NCBI RefSeq assembly: GCF_905397375.1
Contig: NZ_CAJPVG010000001.1
Coordinates: forward strand, 434,001-498,000
Direction of reading: 5' to 3'
DNA from: Ralstonia mannitolilytica
GTDB lineage: Bacteria; Pseudomonadota; Gammaproteobacteria; Burkholderiales; Burkholderiaceae
Length of the DNA: 64,000 nucleotides
The position numbers and the translations under genes are program-made. The notes under the pieces are model-generated. The model searched no databases. It was given only the letters and a program-made list of their open reading frames with translations, and was not told the DNA's origin. Below are positions 16,701-24,249 of the stretch, piece after piece (the stretch's first letter is position 1; each line of letters starts with the position of its first letter).

Positions 16701-17313
16701 TGCCGGCTGCATCGACGAGGTAGACCGGTGCGCCCGGCTCGCCGTCCACGGCGGCGGCCATCAGTGCACGCTGGTGCACCGCCGCGTAGGCCACGCCACG
16801 TACCTTGCCGTCGCTTCCGACCAGCGCACGGGCGGTGACCAGAACGGGCTGGTGCGATACATGCCCCGTCACAAACGGCGACAGCGCCGGCTTGCCGCTG
16901 GCCAGCACGTCTCGCACGTACTGGCGGTCGGACACATCGAGACCAAGCCTGGACGCATCGGGCGCGCAAACGACCTTGCCGTTCGCATCGACGATGCCCA
17001 GTCCGGCGAGCGTGTCCTGATTGCGGAAGACGCGGCTGACGAAGCGGCTGCATTCCGTGGCTTCCATGCGCAGCGCCGAATCGTCGGCCACCAGCACGGA
17101 AAGCAGCGCGTCGGCATTGGACAGCACCATGCCTACACGCGCGGCGGCGGCTTCGGTCTCGTGGGTCAGGCGCTGGGCGAGATGGTCATTGAGCCGGTCA
17201 CGGTAGAGCGCCACGCCGGCCGTCGCCACGATGATGGCCGGCAATGCGGCCACCGCGGCCAGAGCGAGCAAGCGGCCGCGCAGCGTGGTGGGAAAAAAAG
17301 CGTGCTTCGGCAC
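13774..17313 (-). CDS. Membrane sensor with three PAS modules, one a LOV domain, degenerate GGDEF and intact EAL
   Basis: 1179 residues from a GTG start. TM1 about 14-36, a periplasmic double-Cache-like domain about 45-275, TM2 about 281-302, HAMP about 303-355, PAS about 375-490, PAS about 505-615, LOV-type PAS about 640-740, GGDEF about 755-905, EAL about 925-1170. The third PAS has the photosensory signature GRNCRFL with Cys673, LRNFRKDGHAFLNN, and HYVGIQDDVTE, i.e. nearly all FMN-contact residues of LOV domains. The GGDEF motif reads GGDVF (832-836), so cyclase activity is doubtful. The EAL domain keeps GLEALIRW, NVSPLQF, ELEVTES, IDDFGTGYSS, IKIDRAFV and CAEGVE, so c-di-GMP phosphodiesterase activity is expected. 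Convergent with the Aer-like gene (17 bp). Confidence 0.92.
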   Translation of the reverse strand: MPKHAFFPTTLRGRLLALAAVAALPAIIVATAGVALYRDRLNDHLAQRLTHETEAAAARVGMVLSNADALLSVLVADDSALRMEATECSRFVSRVFRNQDTLAGLGIVDANGKVVCAPDASRLGLDVSDRQYVRDVLASGKPALSPFVTGHVSHQPVLVTARALVGSDGKVRGVAYAAVHQRALMAAAVDGEPGAPVYLVDAAGNVLSHLGEPARAGMPPVVREALSVMPGPAGRPLLTNDADGVPRAYAAMAVPPHAAAGRLHVVRGLDASDIVRQQRNITLAGGGAILLMVALLLALIQGAMRRLVMPRIDALVDAARHYTRGDFSARVTEHGDARDELSLLERTFNEMRAAIARHDATVHRLTERFQRVARATNDWIFDWDIATGESWANASLHRLLGSDALLGPSEGDGVSRTLTFQQFVHPDDVEAFGAALRAALNSDRDSWHQVCRVIDANRTTRTVEIRASLYRAEDGRALRMVGGVTDISQRSAIEQELRASEANLRVAEQIAQLGSWRWDVLRDSTTWSSGMYVLTGTPPGAPPTFAQQAQFFTADSYHRLREAASRAVTEGQPYSLELEMIRRDGERRWVLSRGNIERNEQGEVVALFGTMQDITERRESDEQLRLLRRVVESVPSGITVADAQQPDLPVVYVNPGFERMTGYRAEEVLGRNCRFLHSSEPGQPALNEVRAALRDASEIRVLLRNFRKDGHAFLNNFLLSPVRDTQGVVTHYVGIQDDVTEQEMTRARLAQHATIDPLTGLPNRTLLADRVQQAVEMAARQRSRFYVALVNIDRFKVVNDSLGHLLGDEVLRRVAERLRDAADSVDTVARFGGDVFALVISHAGSRGVDFGFDLFAEPIRAEGHEVFVTASIGVAEYPAHGPDADTLIRHAEMAMYAAKQNGRNRLEFFAPEMDIGVSYRLNLEHQIRAALEHGQFRLLYQPQVDSRTGRVCGLEALIRWVHPTRGLLPPAAFIPVAEESGLIVEIGNWVLSEAARQRAEWHSRGLADGLTVAVNVSPLQFKRGTVLPTLLRLQREYGLSSGFLELEVTESMLMEGTERTIEDLTAIRQLGVRIAIDDFGTGYSSLAYLKRLPIDLIKIDRAFVKDIDRDSNDAAICTTVVVLAHNLGVKVCAEGVEDPAQSAFLASHQCDVLQGYYFSEPLLPDAVTALLERDTRFAL

Positions 17314-17832
17314 TTGAATGACCGGTAGAGCCTGATATGGAGAGAGTGTGCACCCTGCATTGGCACGATGCGCGGCTCAACGACCGTTCGAGCGCACGAT
17401 GCCGATGCGGCATCGTGCCGAAAAACGGTTGACGCAGTGCGGAGGCATTTTGCTTGCAATTCCTATCGCACGCAACTTGTGGATAGCCAGCACACAACTG
17501 TGCCCCAGCGCCGCAAGGCGGGGCCAAACAAGCCCCGTGCCCGTACCGCCGGCAGCCAGGCCCTGTACTGGGCGGCGGCGGCATCAGGCGGCTGGCCGCA
17601 GAATCGTTAAAACCGTGCGGCGACCGATGGGTCAACGTGCGCGTCGATGGCCCACCGGATCTTGAACACGATGCGCTCGGCGGTCGATGCGGCGCCTGCG
17701 ACAGCCTCGCTGGCGGCCGTGCTGACGGGCGGCTGCCGAGCAGCGTCCGACACGGAAACCGGGAACGAGTTACCCTTTCCCCCGATCTCCGGCACAGTCT
17801 GCCGCGTTTTTCCCCTGCCTTCGGAGGCTCCT
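17314..17832. other. Intergenic region between divergent c-di-GMP sensor and ABC exporter
   Basis: 519 bp with no credible gene: the frames that cross it are short and Arg/Pro/Ala-rich. It must contain the promoters of both divergent genes. TTGACG at 17429-17434 is a possible -35 for the plus strand but without a good partner. No hairpin or palindrome that I would defend. Confidence 0.35.
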
Positions 17833-19689
17833 TTGCTCCGCGCGTTCGAACACCTGCTCGACCCCTTCCCGCCCGATGAGCCGCCGCTGCCGCCCAAGGG
17901 CCTGGCCGCCTTCCTGTGGGCCTGCACCCGCGGCACGCGCCGCTACATCGCGGCACTGGCGTTGCTCAGTGCCGGCGTGTCGGTCTATGAGGCGTGGCTG
18001 TTTTCGTTTCTTGGGCAGGTGGTCGACCTGCTGTCGGCATGGCAGGCCGGGCACGAAGCCGCCGCGCAGGCGCAGCGCGTGCTGTGGGGCATCGGCATCG
18101 TGCTGGTGGTCAGCGTCGGCCTGGTGGCGCTGCGCACGATGGTGCAGCACCAGGTGCTGGCCATCAATCTTCCGCTGCGGCTGCGGTGGGATTTCCACCG
18201 CCTCATGCTCCGCCAGAGCCTGTCGTTCTTTTCGGACGAGTTTGCCGGGCGGGTGACCACCAAGGTCATGCAGACGGCGCTGGCCGTGCGCGAGGTGCTG
18301 TTCACCTTCATCGAGATCGTGCTCGCCATCGGCGTGTACTTCATCACCATCATTGCGCTGGCGGGCGGTTTCGATCTGCGCCTGATGCTGCCGTTCATCG
18401 CCTGGGTGGTGCTGTTCGGGCTGGCCATGCGCTACTTCGTGCCGCGTCTTGGCAAGGTCGGGCAGGAGCAGGCCCATGCGCGCTCGTCCATGACCGGGCG
18501 CGTGACCGACGCCTACACCAACATCACCACCGTCAAGCTGTTCTCGCACACGCGCCGCGAAGCCCATTTCGCCCGCGCGGCCATGGAGGATTTCAAGGAC
18601 ACCGGTTTTCGCCAGATGCGGCTGGTGAGCCAGTTCGAGATCGTCAACCAGACGCTGGTGGTGGCGCTGATCGCGGCGGCGGGCGGTTATGCGCTGTGGC
18701 TCTGGCGGGCGGGCGAAGTCGGCACCGGCGCGGTGGCGGCCGTGACGGCCATGGCCCTGCGGGTCAACGGCATGTCGCACTGGATCATGTGGCAAATGGC
18801 TTCGTTGTTCGAGAACATCGGTACTGTGCAGGACGGCATGGCCACACTCACGCGCGTGGCAAAGGTGCAGGACGCACCCGGCGCGCCCGCGCTCCATGTC
18901 ACGCGCGGCGAGGTGGAATTCGACAACGTCAGCTTCAACTACAACGGCGAACGCCAGGTGATCGACGGCCTGAGCCTGAAGGTGCGCCCCGGCGAGAAGA
19001 TCGGCCTGGTCGGCCGCTCGGGCGCCGGCAAATCGACGCTGATCAACCTGCTGCTGCGCTTCTACGATGTCGACAGCGGCCACATCCGCATCGACGGCCA
19101 GGACATCGCCCAGGTGACGCAGGACAGCCTGCGCAGCGCGATCGGCATGGTCACGCAGGACACATCGCTGCTGCATCGGTCCATCCGCGACAACATCGCC
19201 TACGGCCGGCCGGACGCCACCGACGCGGAGATCCGCAACGCCGCCATCCACGCGCAGGCCGAGGAGTTCATCCGCCAGCTCAGCGACCCGCACGGCCGGA
19301 CGGGTTACGACACTCTGGTCGGCGAGCGCGGTGTGAAGCTCTCGGGCGGCCAGCGCCAACGCATCGCCATCGCGCGCGTCATGCTGAAGAACGCGCCGAT
19401 CCTGCTGCTCGACGAAGCCACCAGCGCGCTGGATTCGGAAGTCGAGGCCGCCATCCAGGAAAGCCTGGACGCGATGATGGAGGGCAAGACGGTGATCGCC
19501 ATCGCGCACCGGCTGTCGACCATCGCTGCCATGGACAGGCTGATCGTCATGGACCAGGGGCGCATCATCGAAGAGGGCACGCACGCTGCCCTGCTGGCCC
19601 GGAACGGCACCTACGCGCGGCTCTGGCGCCACCAGAGCGGCGGCTTCCTCGGCGAGGAGCAGGATGAGATGTCCGACGCCATCCAGTAG
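17833..19689 (+). CDS. ABC exporter, fused permease/ATPase
   Basis: 618-residue MsbA-type half exporter. A TTG start at 17833 with GGAGG five bases upstream gives the family-typical N-terminus (LRAFEHLLDPFPPDEPPLPPKGL); earlier codons in frame read through low-complexity sequence. Six transmembrane helices lie in residues about 40-320. The nucleotide-binding domain has Walker A GRSGAGKST, Q-loop VTQDTSLLHR, signature LSGGQRQRI, Walker B ILLLDEATSALD and H-loop IAHRLST. The exported substrate is unknown; lipid-like or drug export is typical of the family. It stands alone, followed by a 381-bp gap to feoA. Confidence 0.9.
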   Translation: MLRAFEHLLDPFPPDEPPLPPKGLAAFLWACTRGTRRYIAALALLSAGVSVYEAWLFSFLGQVVDLLSAWQAGHEAAAQAQRVLWGIGIVLVVSVGLVALRTMVQHQVLAINLPLRLRWDFHRLMLRQSLSFFSDEFAGRVTTKVMQTALAVREVLFTFIEIVLAIGVYFITIIALAGGFDLRLMLPFIAWVVLFGLAMRYFVPRLGKVGQEQAHARSSMTGRVTDAYTNITTVKLFSHTRREAHFARAAMEDFKDTGFRQMRLVSQFEIVNQTLVVALIAAAGGYALWLWRAGEVGTGAVAAVTAMALRVNGMSHWIMWQMASLFENIGTVQDGMATLTRVAKVQDAPGAPALHVTRGEVEFDNVSFNYNGERQVIDGLSLKVRPGEKIGLVGRSGAGKSTLINLLLRFYDVDSGHIRIDGQDIAQVTQDSLRSAIGMVTQDTSLLHRSIRDNIAYGRPDATDAEIRNAAIHAQAEEFIRQLSDPHGRTGYDTLVGERGVKLSGGQRQRIAIARVMLKNAPILLLDEATSALDSEVEAAIQESLDAMMEGKTVIAIAHRLSTIAAMDRLIVMDQGRIIEEGTHAALLARNGTYARLWRHQSGGFLGEEQDEMSDAIQ

Positions 19690-19739
19690 CGCACGGCCAA
19701 TATGACGGCGGCGAGCCGGGCCAAGCGGCAGCGGCCATG

Positions 19740-19771
19740 AAAAAAGCCACCGGATAGCGGTATCCGGTGGC
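19740..19771 (-). terminator. Intrinsic terminator oriented to the minus strand, no matching gene
   Basis: A perfect 11-bp stem, GCCACCGGATA (19746-19756) with TATCCGGTGGC (19761-19771), closes a 4-nt loop. The six A on its plus-strand left side (19740-19745) become a U-tract only when read on the minus strand. The ABC exporter upstream is on the plus strand and gets no U-tract, and no minus-strand gene is visible to the right. The rest of the 19690-20070 gap holds no gene I can support. Confidence 0.65.
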
Positions 19772-19998
19772 CTCAAGAATACGCTTTGAACGGGGAAGTT
19801 CAGCGCGTTTGAAGCATAGGCAATGGCCCTCACCCGCGCCAATACCTAGGATTGGGTAATTTGGAAAAAACCCTGCCTGCGCAGCGGGTTTGCGCCACAC
19901 ATCGGTCCGTGTGTGTGCCTTCGGCGCAACGCCGCCACCCCACGTGGATATCCACCCCGGCGACCGGGTGCCGCAGTCCCGCCACAGTCCGGTTGCGA

Positions 19999-20020
19999 TA
20001 TAATGAAAACGATTCGCATT
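19999..20020 (+). promoter_or_regulatory. Fur box and -10 of the feo operon
   Basis: AATGAAAACGATTCGCATT (20002-20020) is a 19-bp Fur-type iron box (imperfect, about 7-1-7). It overlaps a perfect -10 hexamer TATAAT (19999-20004), 50 bp upstream of feoA. I see no good -35. Iron-replete Fur should block this promoter. Confidence 0.75.
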
Positions 20021-20070
20021 TACGTGGCTCTCGCAGCTGCCTTCCAGTTATCACGTTAACGATACGCACG

Positions 20071-20382
20071 ATGCGGCTTTCCGAGCTCTCCCGCCGGGCG
20101 ACGGCGGTGGTGGATCACGTTGAAGACCGTGAGCCCGCCGATCCCATCAGCCAACGCCTGCGCGAACTCGGCTTCGTGACGGGCGAACCGGTGCGCGTGG
20201 TGGCCGTGGGACCGTTCGGCGGCGACCCGCTGGTCGTGCAGGTCGGCTTCACGCGTTTTGCGCTGCGCCGCCAGGAGGCCGATCGCGTGCGCCTGCGCAC
20301 CGAGGCCGCCGCGCAGCCCGCCACCCCATCGATCACCGCCGCCGAGACGGCGCCGCCCGCCAAGGTGCGCGAGGCGGCCTGA
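20071..20382 (+). CDS. feoA: Ferrous iron transport protein A
   Basis: 103 residues. The SH3-like FeoA domain occupies about 1-75: MRLSELSRRATAVVDHVEDREPADPISQRLRELGFVTGEPVRVVAVGPFGGDPLVVQVGFTRFALRRQEADRVRL. The C-terminal 28 residues are an Ala/Pro-rich tail. FeoA is the small cytoplasmic accessory of FeoB. First gene of feoAB-feoC-like, under the Fur box just upstream; 44 bp before feoB. Confidence 0.92.
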   Translation: MRLSELSRRATAVVDHVEDREPADPISQRLRELGFVTGEPVRVVAVGPFGGDPLVVQVGFTRFALRRQEADRVRLRTEAAAQPATPSITAAETAPPAKVREAA

Positions 20383-20426
20383 GCCGCCCACGACTGGCCG
20401 CGCCCGCCGCCCGCTTATCCGGCTTC

Positions 20427-22292
20427 ATGCAGATGCACGCTTCCTCCTCCTCTTCTTCCTCGACCGCATTGCGCGTTGCGCTGGTGGGCAACCCGAATTG
20501 CGGCAAGACCGCGCTGTTCAACCTGCTGACGGGCAGCCGCCAGAAGGTGGCCAACTACGCGGGCGTGACGGTCGAGCGAAAGGAAGGCCGCTTCACCGCG
20601 CCCTCGGGCAGGCACGTGCAGATTCTCGATCTGCCGGGGGCCTACAGCCTGGTCGCCACCAGCCCGGATGAGGCCATCACGCGCGACATCTGTCTGGGCA
20701 CGTTCCGCGGTGAAGCGCGCCCCGATCTGCTGGTCTGCGTGGTCGACGCCACGAACCTCCGTCTGCACCTGCGCTTCGTGCTGGAACTGCAGCGCCTTGG
20801 CCTGCCGATGGTGCTGGCCCTGAACATGGTGGATGCGGCGGAGCGCCGCGGCATCCGCATCGACCGCGCCAGGCTGGAAGCGGCGCTCGGTGTGCCCGTC
20901 GTGCAGACGGTGGCCATCAAGCGCAATGGCGCGGCCGAACTCGTCGCGCACATCGATCACGAGCAGTTGCCGGCGGCGCCGGTGGGGCTGCCCGCCGACG
21001 CCGACCCGCACGTCGAAGTCAAGCGCCTGCTGGACGCCGCCGTCAGCATGCCGCGCAGCACGGCCGAGCTGGACGACCGGCTCGACCGCATCGTGCTGCA
21101 TCCGGTGCTGGGCCTGGCGCTGCTTGCCGTGCTGATGTTCCTCATGTTCCAGGCGGTGTTCTCGTGGGCACAACCGCTCATGGAAGGCATCCAGCGCGCG
21201 GTGGAAGCCGTGGGCGCGTGGGTCGGCACGGTCATGCCAGACGGCATGCTCAAGAGCCTGCTCGTCGACGGCATCATCGCCGGCACGGGCAGCGTGCTGG
21301 TATTCCTGCCGCAGATCCTGATCCTGTTCCTCTTCATCCTGTCGCTCGAGGAATCGGGCTACCTGCCGCGGGCTGCATTTCTGCTCGATCGGCTGATGGC
21401 GGGCGCGGGATTGTCGGGCCGGTCGTTCATTCCCCTGCTCTCGAGCTTTGCATGCGCGATCCCGGGGGTGATGGCGACACGGACGATCCAGGACCCGCGC
21501 GACCGTCTGGTGACGATCCTCGTCGCGCCGCTGATGACGTGCTCGGCCCGGCTGCCGGTGTATGCACTGCTGATTGGCGCGTTCATTCCGGTGCGCCAGG
21601 TGTGGGGCGTGTTCAACCTGCAGGGGCTGGTGCTGTTCGGGCTGTACATGGCCGGCATCGTCTCGGCGCTGATCGTCGCCTACGTGCTGAAGTACCTCAA
21701 GCGCGACCGCAGCGAGCATCCGCTCATTCTTGAGCTGCCGTCCTACCGGCTGCCCAGCGTGCGCAACCTGGCGGTGGGGCTGATCGAGCGTGCGCGCATC
21801 TTCCTGCGCCGCATCGGCACGGTCATCCTCAAGATGATGGTGCTGCTGTGGTTCCTGTCCACGTTCCCGTCGCCGCCGGCCGGCGCAACGGGTCCGGCCA
21901 TCGACTACAGCTTTGCCGGCTACATCGGCCGCGCGATGGAAGTCGTGTTCGCGCCGATCGGCTTTACGTGGGAGATGTGCATCGCGCTCATTCCCGGCAT
22001 GGCCGCGCGCGAAGTCGCCGTGAGCGCCCTGGCGACGGTGTACTCGCTGTCGGCCACGCACGAAGATGCGGCCGCGCAGCTGGCCCCGGTCATCGCGCAG
22101 CAATGGTCGCTGGCCACGGCGCTGGCGTTCCTCGCGTGGTTCGTCTACGCGCCGCAGTGCATCTCGACGCTGGCCACCATCCGCCGCGAGACCAACTCCT
22201 GGAAGGTGATGGCGGGCACGGCGGGCTATCTGTTTGCGCTGGCCTATCTGGCCGCGTTTGCCACCTACCAGATCGCACGGGTGCTGACATGA
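20427..22292 (+). CDS. feoB: Ferrous iron transporter B
   Basis: 621-residue inner-membrane Fe(II) transporter. After a Ser-rich leader, the N-terminal G domain shows G1 GNPNCGKT (21-28), G3 DLPGAYSL and G4 NMVD, then the helical GDI-like region and a polytopic membrane part with two Gate motifs (SFACAIPGVMATRTI, and LIPGMAAREVAVS). It is shorter than E. coli FeoB (about 770) but typical for beta-proteobacteria. ATG at 20433 is an equally possible start. Its stop overlaps the next gene (ATGA). Confidence 0.95.
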   Translation: MQMHASSSSSSSTALRVALVGNPNCGKTALFNLLTGSRQKVANYAGVTVERKEGRFTAPSGRHVQILDLPGAYSLVATSPDEAITRDICLGTFRGEARPDLLVCVVDATNLRLHLRFVLELQRLGLPMVLALNMVDAAERRGIRIDRARLEAALGVPVVQTVAIKRNGAAELVAHIDHEQLPAAPVGLPADADPHVEVKRLLDAAVSMPRSTAELDDRLDRIVLHPVLGLALLAVLMFLMFQAVFSWAQPLMEGIQRAVEAVGAWVGTVMPDGMLKSLLVDGIIAGTGSVLVFLPQILILFLFILSLEESGYLPRAAFLLDRLMAGAGLSGRSFIPLLSSFACAIPGVMATRTIQDPRDRLVTILVAPLMTCSARLPVYALLIGAFIPVRQVWGVFNLQGLVLFGLYMAGIVSALIVAYVLKYLKRDRSEHPLILELPSYRLPSVRNLAVGLIERARIFLRRIGTVILKMMVLLWFLSTFPSPPAGATGPAIDYSFAGYIGRAMEVVFAPIGFTWEMCIALIPGMAAREVAVSALATVYSLSATHEDAAAQLAPVIAQQWSLATALAFLAWFVYAPQCISTLATIRRETNSWKVMAGTAGYLFALAYLAAFATYQIARVLT

Positions 22293-22609
22293 GCGTGTAT
22301 CACGTGGTCGAAACCGGCGTCGTCGCCACCGTCGTGGCGCTCAGTGCGCTGTCATTGACGGGCCGATATGCGGCGGACATGCGTGCCCGCACGATGGCGC
22401 GTATGGCTGGCTGGTGTGACCGTCCGTCGAGGCCGGCATGGATGCGTGCGTTCGGCCAGCGCTTGCTGACCCCCGGCGAGGCACCATCGTGCCATTCGGA
22501 CCCGCTCTCGGGCAGCGCGTGCGGCAGTGGCTGCAGCGGCTGTGCCTCGGGCGAATCATCATCGCAAGCCACCGTCGAACAGCCGATCCGCTTCGTACGC
22601 CGCAAATAG
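22289..22609 (+). CDS. FeoB-associated Cys-rich membrane protein (FeoC position)
   Basis: 106 residues, start ATG overlapping the feoB stop. One N-terminal membrane helix (VVETGVVATVVALSALSLTG), a basic cytoplasmic middle, then a Cys cluster CHSDPLSGSACGSGCSGC (five Cys). This layout fits the Cys-rich FeoB-associated proteins found at this position in many bacteria and what I recall as DUF6587 in Ralstonia. It may bind iron or an Fe-S cluster and assist FeoB; that is family inference. It is not the winged-helix FeoC of enterobacteria. Confidence 0.75.
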   Translation: MSVYHVVETGVVATVVALSALSLTGRYAADMRARTMARMAGWCDRPSRPAWMRAFGQRLLTPGEAPSCHSDPLSGSACGSGCSGCASGESSSQATVEQPIRFVRRK

Positions 22610-22631
22610 CTGGCGTCGACGCCACATCACA

Positions 22632-22670
22632 ACACAACGGGCCCGAATCACGCGGGCCCGTTGTGTTTTT
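22632..22670 (+). terminator. Strong terminator of the feo operon
   Basis: A perfect 14-bp stem, ACACAACGGGCCCG (22632-22645) with its complement at 22653-22666, 7-nt loop, followed by a T-run to 22670. Located 22 bp after the last feo gene. Confidence 0.9.
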
Positions 22671-22717
22671 GGAAAGCGCAGGCGTAGACTGGTCCAAACC
22701 TGAACGGGGGACGCGTC

Positions 22718-23023
22718 ATGACCGAAGAACTGCTGGTCCAGTTGATTGCGGAAGTCGAGAAGGAAGACCCGGTGGATTTCGCCAACCTGCCCTTCGACGA
22801 GCAGATGTTGCGCGACCTGGTCTGCAGGCTGGTGTCGCGCCAGCTGACGCAAATGGAAGATGCCCACTTCAGCCAGGACGAGGTGATCGTCTCGCTCACG
22901 GCCAGCATCGCCAAGCTTGTGCTGGAAAACCTCGTGTTGAATGCGCGCCTGCTGGCACAGCAGGGTCACACCGAGACCGCGCGCGAACTGCTCGACCGGA
23001 TCGCCCGGCAGGCAAGGGGATAG
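22718..23023 (+). CDS. Conserved hypothetical protein, 101 residues
   Basis: Not recognised as a named family. Acidic helical protein: MTEELLVQLIAEVEKEDPVDFANLPFDEQMLRDLVCRLVSRQL, then VIVSLTASIAKLVLENLVLNARLLAQ and a C-terminal helix. No signal peptide, one Cys. Its ATG follows a GGGGGA-type site. It lies after the feo terminator, so it probably has its own promoter, and is convergent with the Cys-rich gene 5 bp beyond its stop. Confidence 0.7.
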   Translation: MTEELLVQLIAEVEKEDPVDFANLPFDEQMLRDLVCRLVSRQLTQMEDAHFSQDEVIVSLTASIAKLVLENLVLNARLLAQQGHTETARELLDRIARQARG

Positions 23024-23027
23024 CGGC

Positions 23028-23279
23028 TCAGCGCGCGACGTTGTACTGCGTGCGCGCCCGCATCAGCAAGCGCTTGGCAACGGACAGTCCGCGGATAGCC
23101 GCTTCATCGTCGTCGGTGCGGACATCGAACTCGGCGCTCCAGTTGCAGCCGGTATGGTCGGGGCGATGGATGCACATCGCGCGCAACTCGCATTGCGCGC
23201 ATTCCGGATGTTGCTGAACGCAGCGGGCCAGCAAGGTCTTGAGTTCGTCTTCGGACTTCAAACGGCGTCGCATCGGCAT
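23028..23279 (-). CDS. Small Cys-rich conserved protein
   Basis: 83 residues, family not known to me. Five Cys and several His are concentrated in CVQQHPECAQCELRAMCIHRPDHTGCNW, a spacing that could form a zinc site or an Fe-S cluster. The N-terminus is basic (MPMRRRLKSEDELKTLLARC), the C-terminus basic and helical (AKRLLMRARTQYNVAR). It lies between the feo operon and fur, all in an iron neighbourhood, but a role in iron handling is only inference. Confidence 0.65.
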   Translation of the reverse strand: MPMRRRLKSEDELKTLLARCVQQHPECAQCELRAMCIHRPDHTGCNWSAEFDVRTDDDEAAIRGLSVAKRLLMRARTQYNVAR

Positions 23280-23371
23280 CTCCTGGGTAACACGGTCTGT
23301 TGGAACCGCTGCCGCCAGATGAGTTTCGCCACGATCGCCCCGATGATGTTTCAGGGCGTTACCGCGTCACA

Positions 23372-23809
23372 TCAGTGTGAAGTGCCTGCCGGCGGCTGGC
23401 AGGCCGGACACACGCCATACAGCGCCAGCGCGTGGTCGCGCAGCACGAAGCCGCGCTCGTTGGCGACGCGCTCTTGCCGGGCCTCGATGGCATCGTCGTG
23501 AAACTCCTCGACACGGCCGCACGACATGCAGATGAGGTGGTCGTGATGCGCGCCCTCATTGACTTCGTAGACCGCATGACCCGCCTCGAACGTGTGGCGC
23601 AGCAGCACGCCGGCATCCACCAGCTGGTTGAGCACGCGATACACGGTCGAGATACCGATGTCGAGCTCCGATGTGAGCAACTGGCGGTAGACATCTTCCG
23701 CGCTCAGGTGGCGGCCGTGCTCCGTACCGGCAGCGAGGATTTCCAGGATCTTGACGCGCGGCGACGTGGCTTTGAGCCCGGCCCGGCGCAGGTCGGTCGA
23801 GTTTGGCAT
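23372..23809 (-). CDS. fur: Ferric uptake regulator
   Basis: 145 residues with the complete Fur layout: N-terminal LRRAGLKATSPRVKILEIL winged helix (HLSAEDVYRQLL, GISTVYRVLNQLVDAGVL), structural/regulatory metal ligands in HTFEAGHAVYEVNEGAHHDHLICMSCGRVEEF, and a C-terminal C-x-x-C zinc pair (CPAC). Binds Fe(II) and represses iron genes at Fur boxes such as those at 20002 and 24166. The ATG at 23809 matches the family start; the frame is open further upstream without the domain. Upstream lies a 350-bp leader region with a Fur-overlapped promoter. Whether this is the housekeeping Fur or a second paralogue cannot be told here. Confidence 0.9.
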   Translation of the reverse strand: MPNSTDLRRAGLKATSPRVKILEILAAGTEHGRHLSAEDVYRQLLTSELDIGISTVYRVLNQLVDAGVLLRHTFEAGHAVYEVNEGAHHDHLICMSCGRVEEFHDDAIEARQERVANERGFVLRDHALALYGVCPACQPPAGTSH

Positions 23810-23909
23810 GGCGTTGGGGGCGTGAATGAGGTACGACCGGGGGGCGGTACTGCAGGCAGAACCAGAAACAGCGGGATCGCAATCCTTCACGCGCAGTCGC
23901 TGCGTTCTG

Positions 23910-24154
23910 AAAAAAAACGGCATGGCTGGCAGCCCGGGAAAGACGCAGTCGGGAAAGCGGGGTCTGAGTGCTTTCCCGACTGTCGGGCGGCTTGCTACGG
24001 CCAAACGCTCTGTGTGTCAGAGCGGTCCCCACAAAAGATCGGTTGCCGGGTGCGCCCACCTGATGGAGCACGGCGCACGCGGCGGAATTCGGCTCGACGC
24101 GCCGTGCGATGGAGAGGCCGTAGAGACGTTTCCACCGACTGCAGCGCCGTCGAT
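23910..24154 (-). ncRNA. Candidate Fur-repressed small RNA or fur leader
   Basis: Predicted from a strong minus-strand promoter (see 24161-24189) firing away from the MFS gene into about 350 bp without any credible ORF. The transcript would contain two perfect hairpins: CGCTCTG-N5-CAGAGCG (24006-24024) and AGTCGGGAAAGC-N11-complement (23947-23981), then a U8 run (23917-23910) preceded by an imperfect GC stem that could terminate it. If termination fails, the same RNA is a long 5' leader of fur. This is inference from sequence only. Confidence 0.45.
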
Positions 24155-24160
24155 GGACAC

Positions 24161-24189
24161 ACTATAAATGCGAATGATTCGCATTTCAA
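24161..24189 (-). promoter_or_regulatory. Sigma70 promoter fully overlapped by a perfect Fur palindrome
   Basis: On the minus strand, -35 TTGAAA (24189-24184) and -10 TATAGT (24166-24161) are exactly 17 bp apart. The spacer lies within a perfect 21-bp palindrome, 24166-24186, with 10-bp arms AAATGCGAAT and ATTCGCATTT around one central base. This is the best promoter I found in the window and should be tightly Fur-controlled. Confidence 0.85.
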
Positions 24190-24249
24190 GAATTTTTTGG
24201 TGGCCGCGGAAGGCCATGCGCCGGGTGGGGTCACCCGGTCGCGCGCAAG

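Noticed and set aside
17314..17832. A tRNA or small RNA in the long gap upstream of the ABC exporter
   Set aside because: No cloverleaf, terminator or strong promoter pattern could be traced.
19772..20070. A small protein on the minus strand between the ABC exporter and feoA
   Set aside because: The open frames there have no ribosome site and low-complexity translations; only the terminator is supportable.
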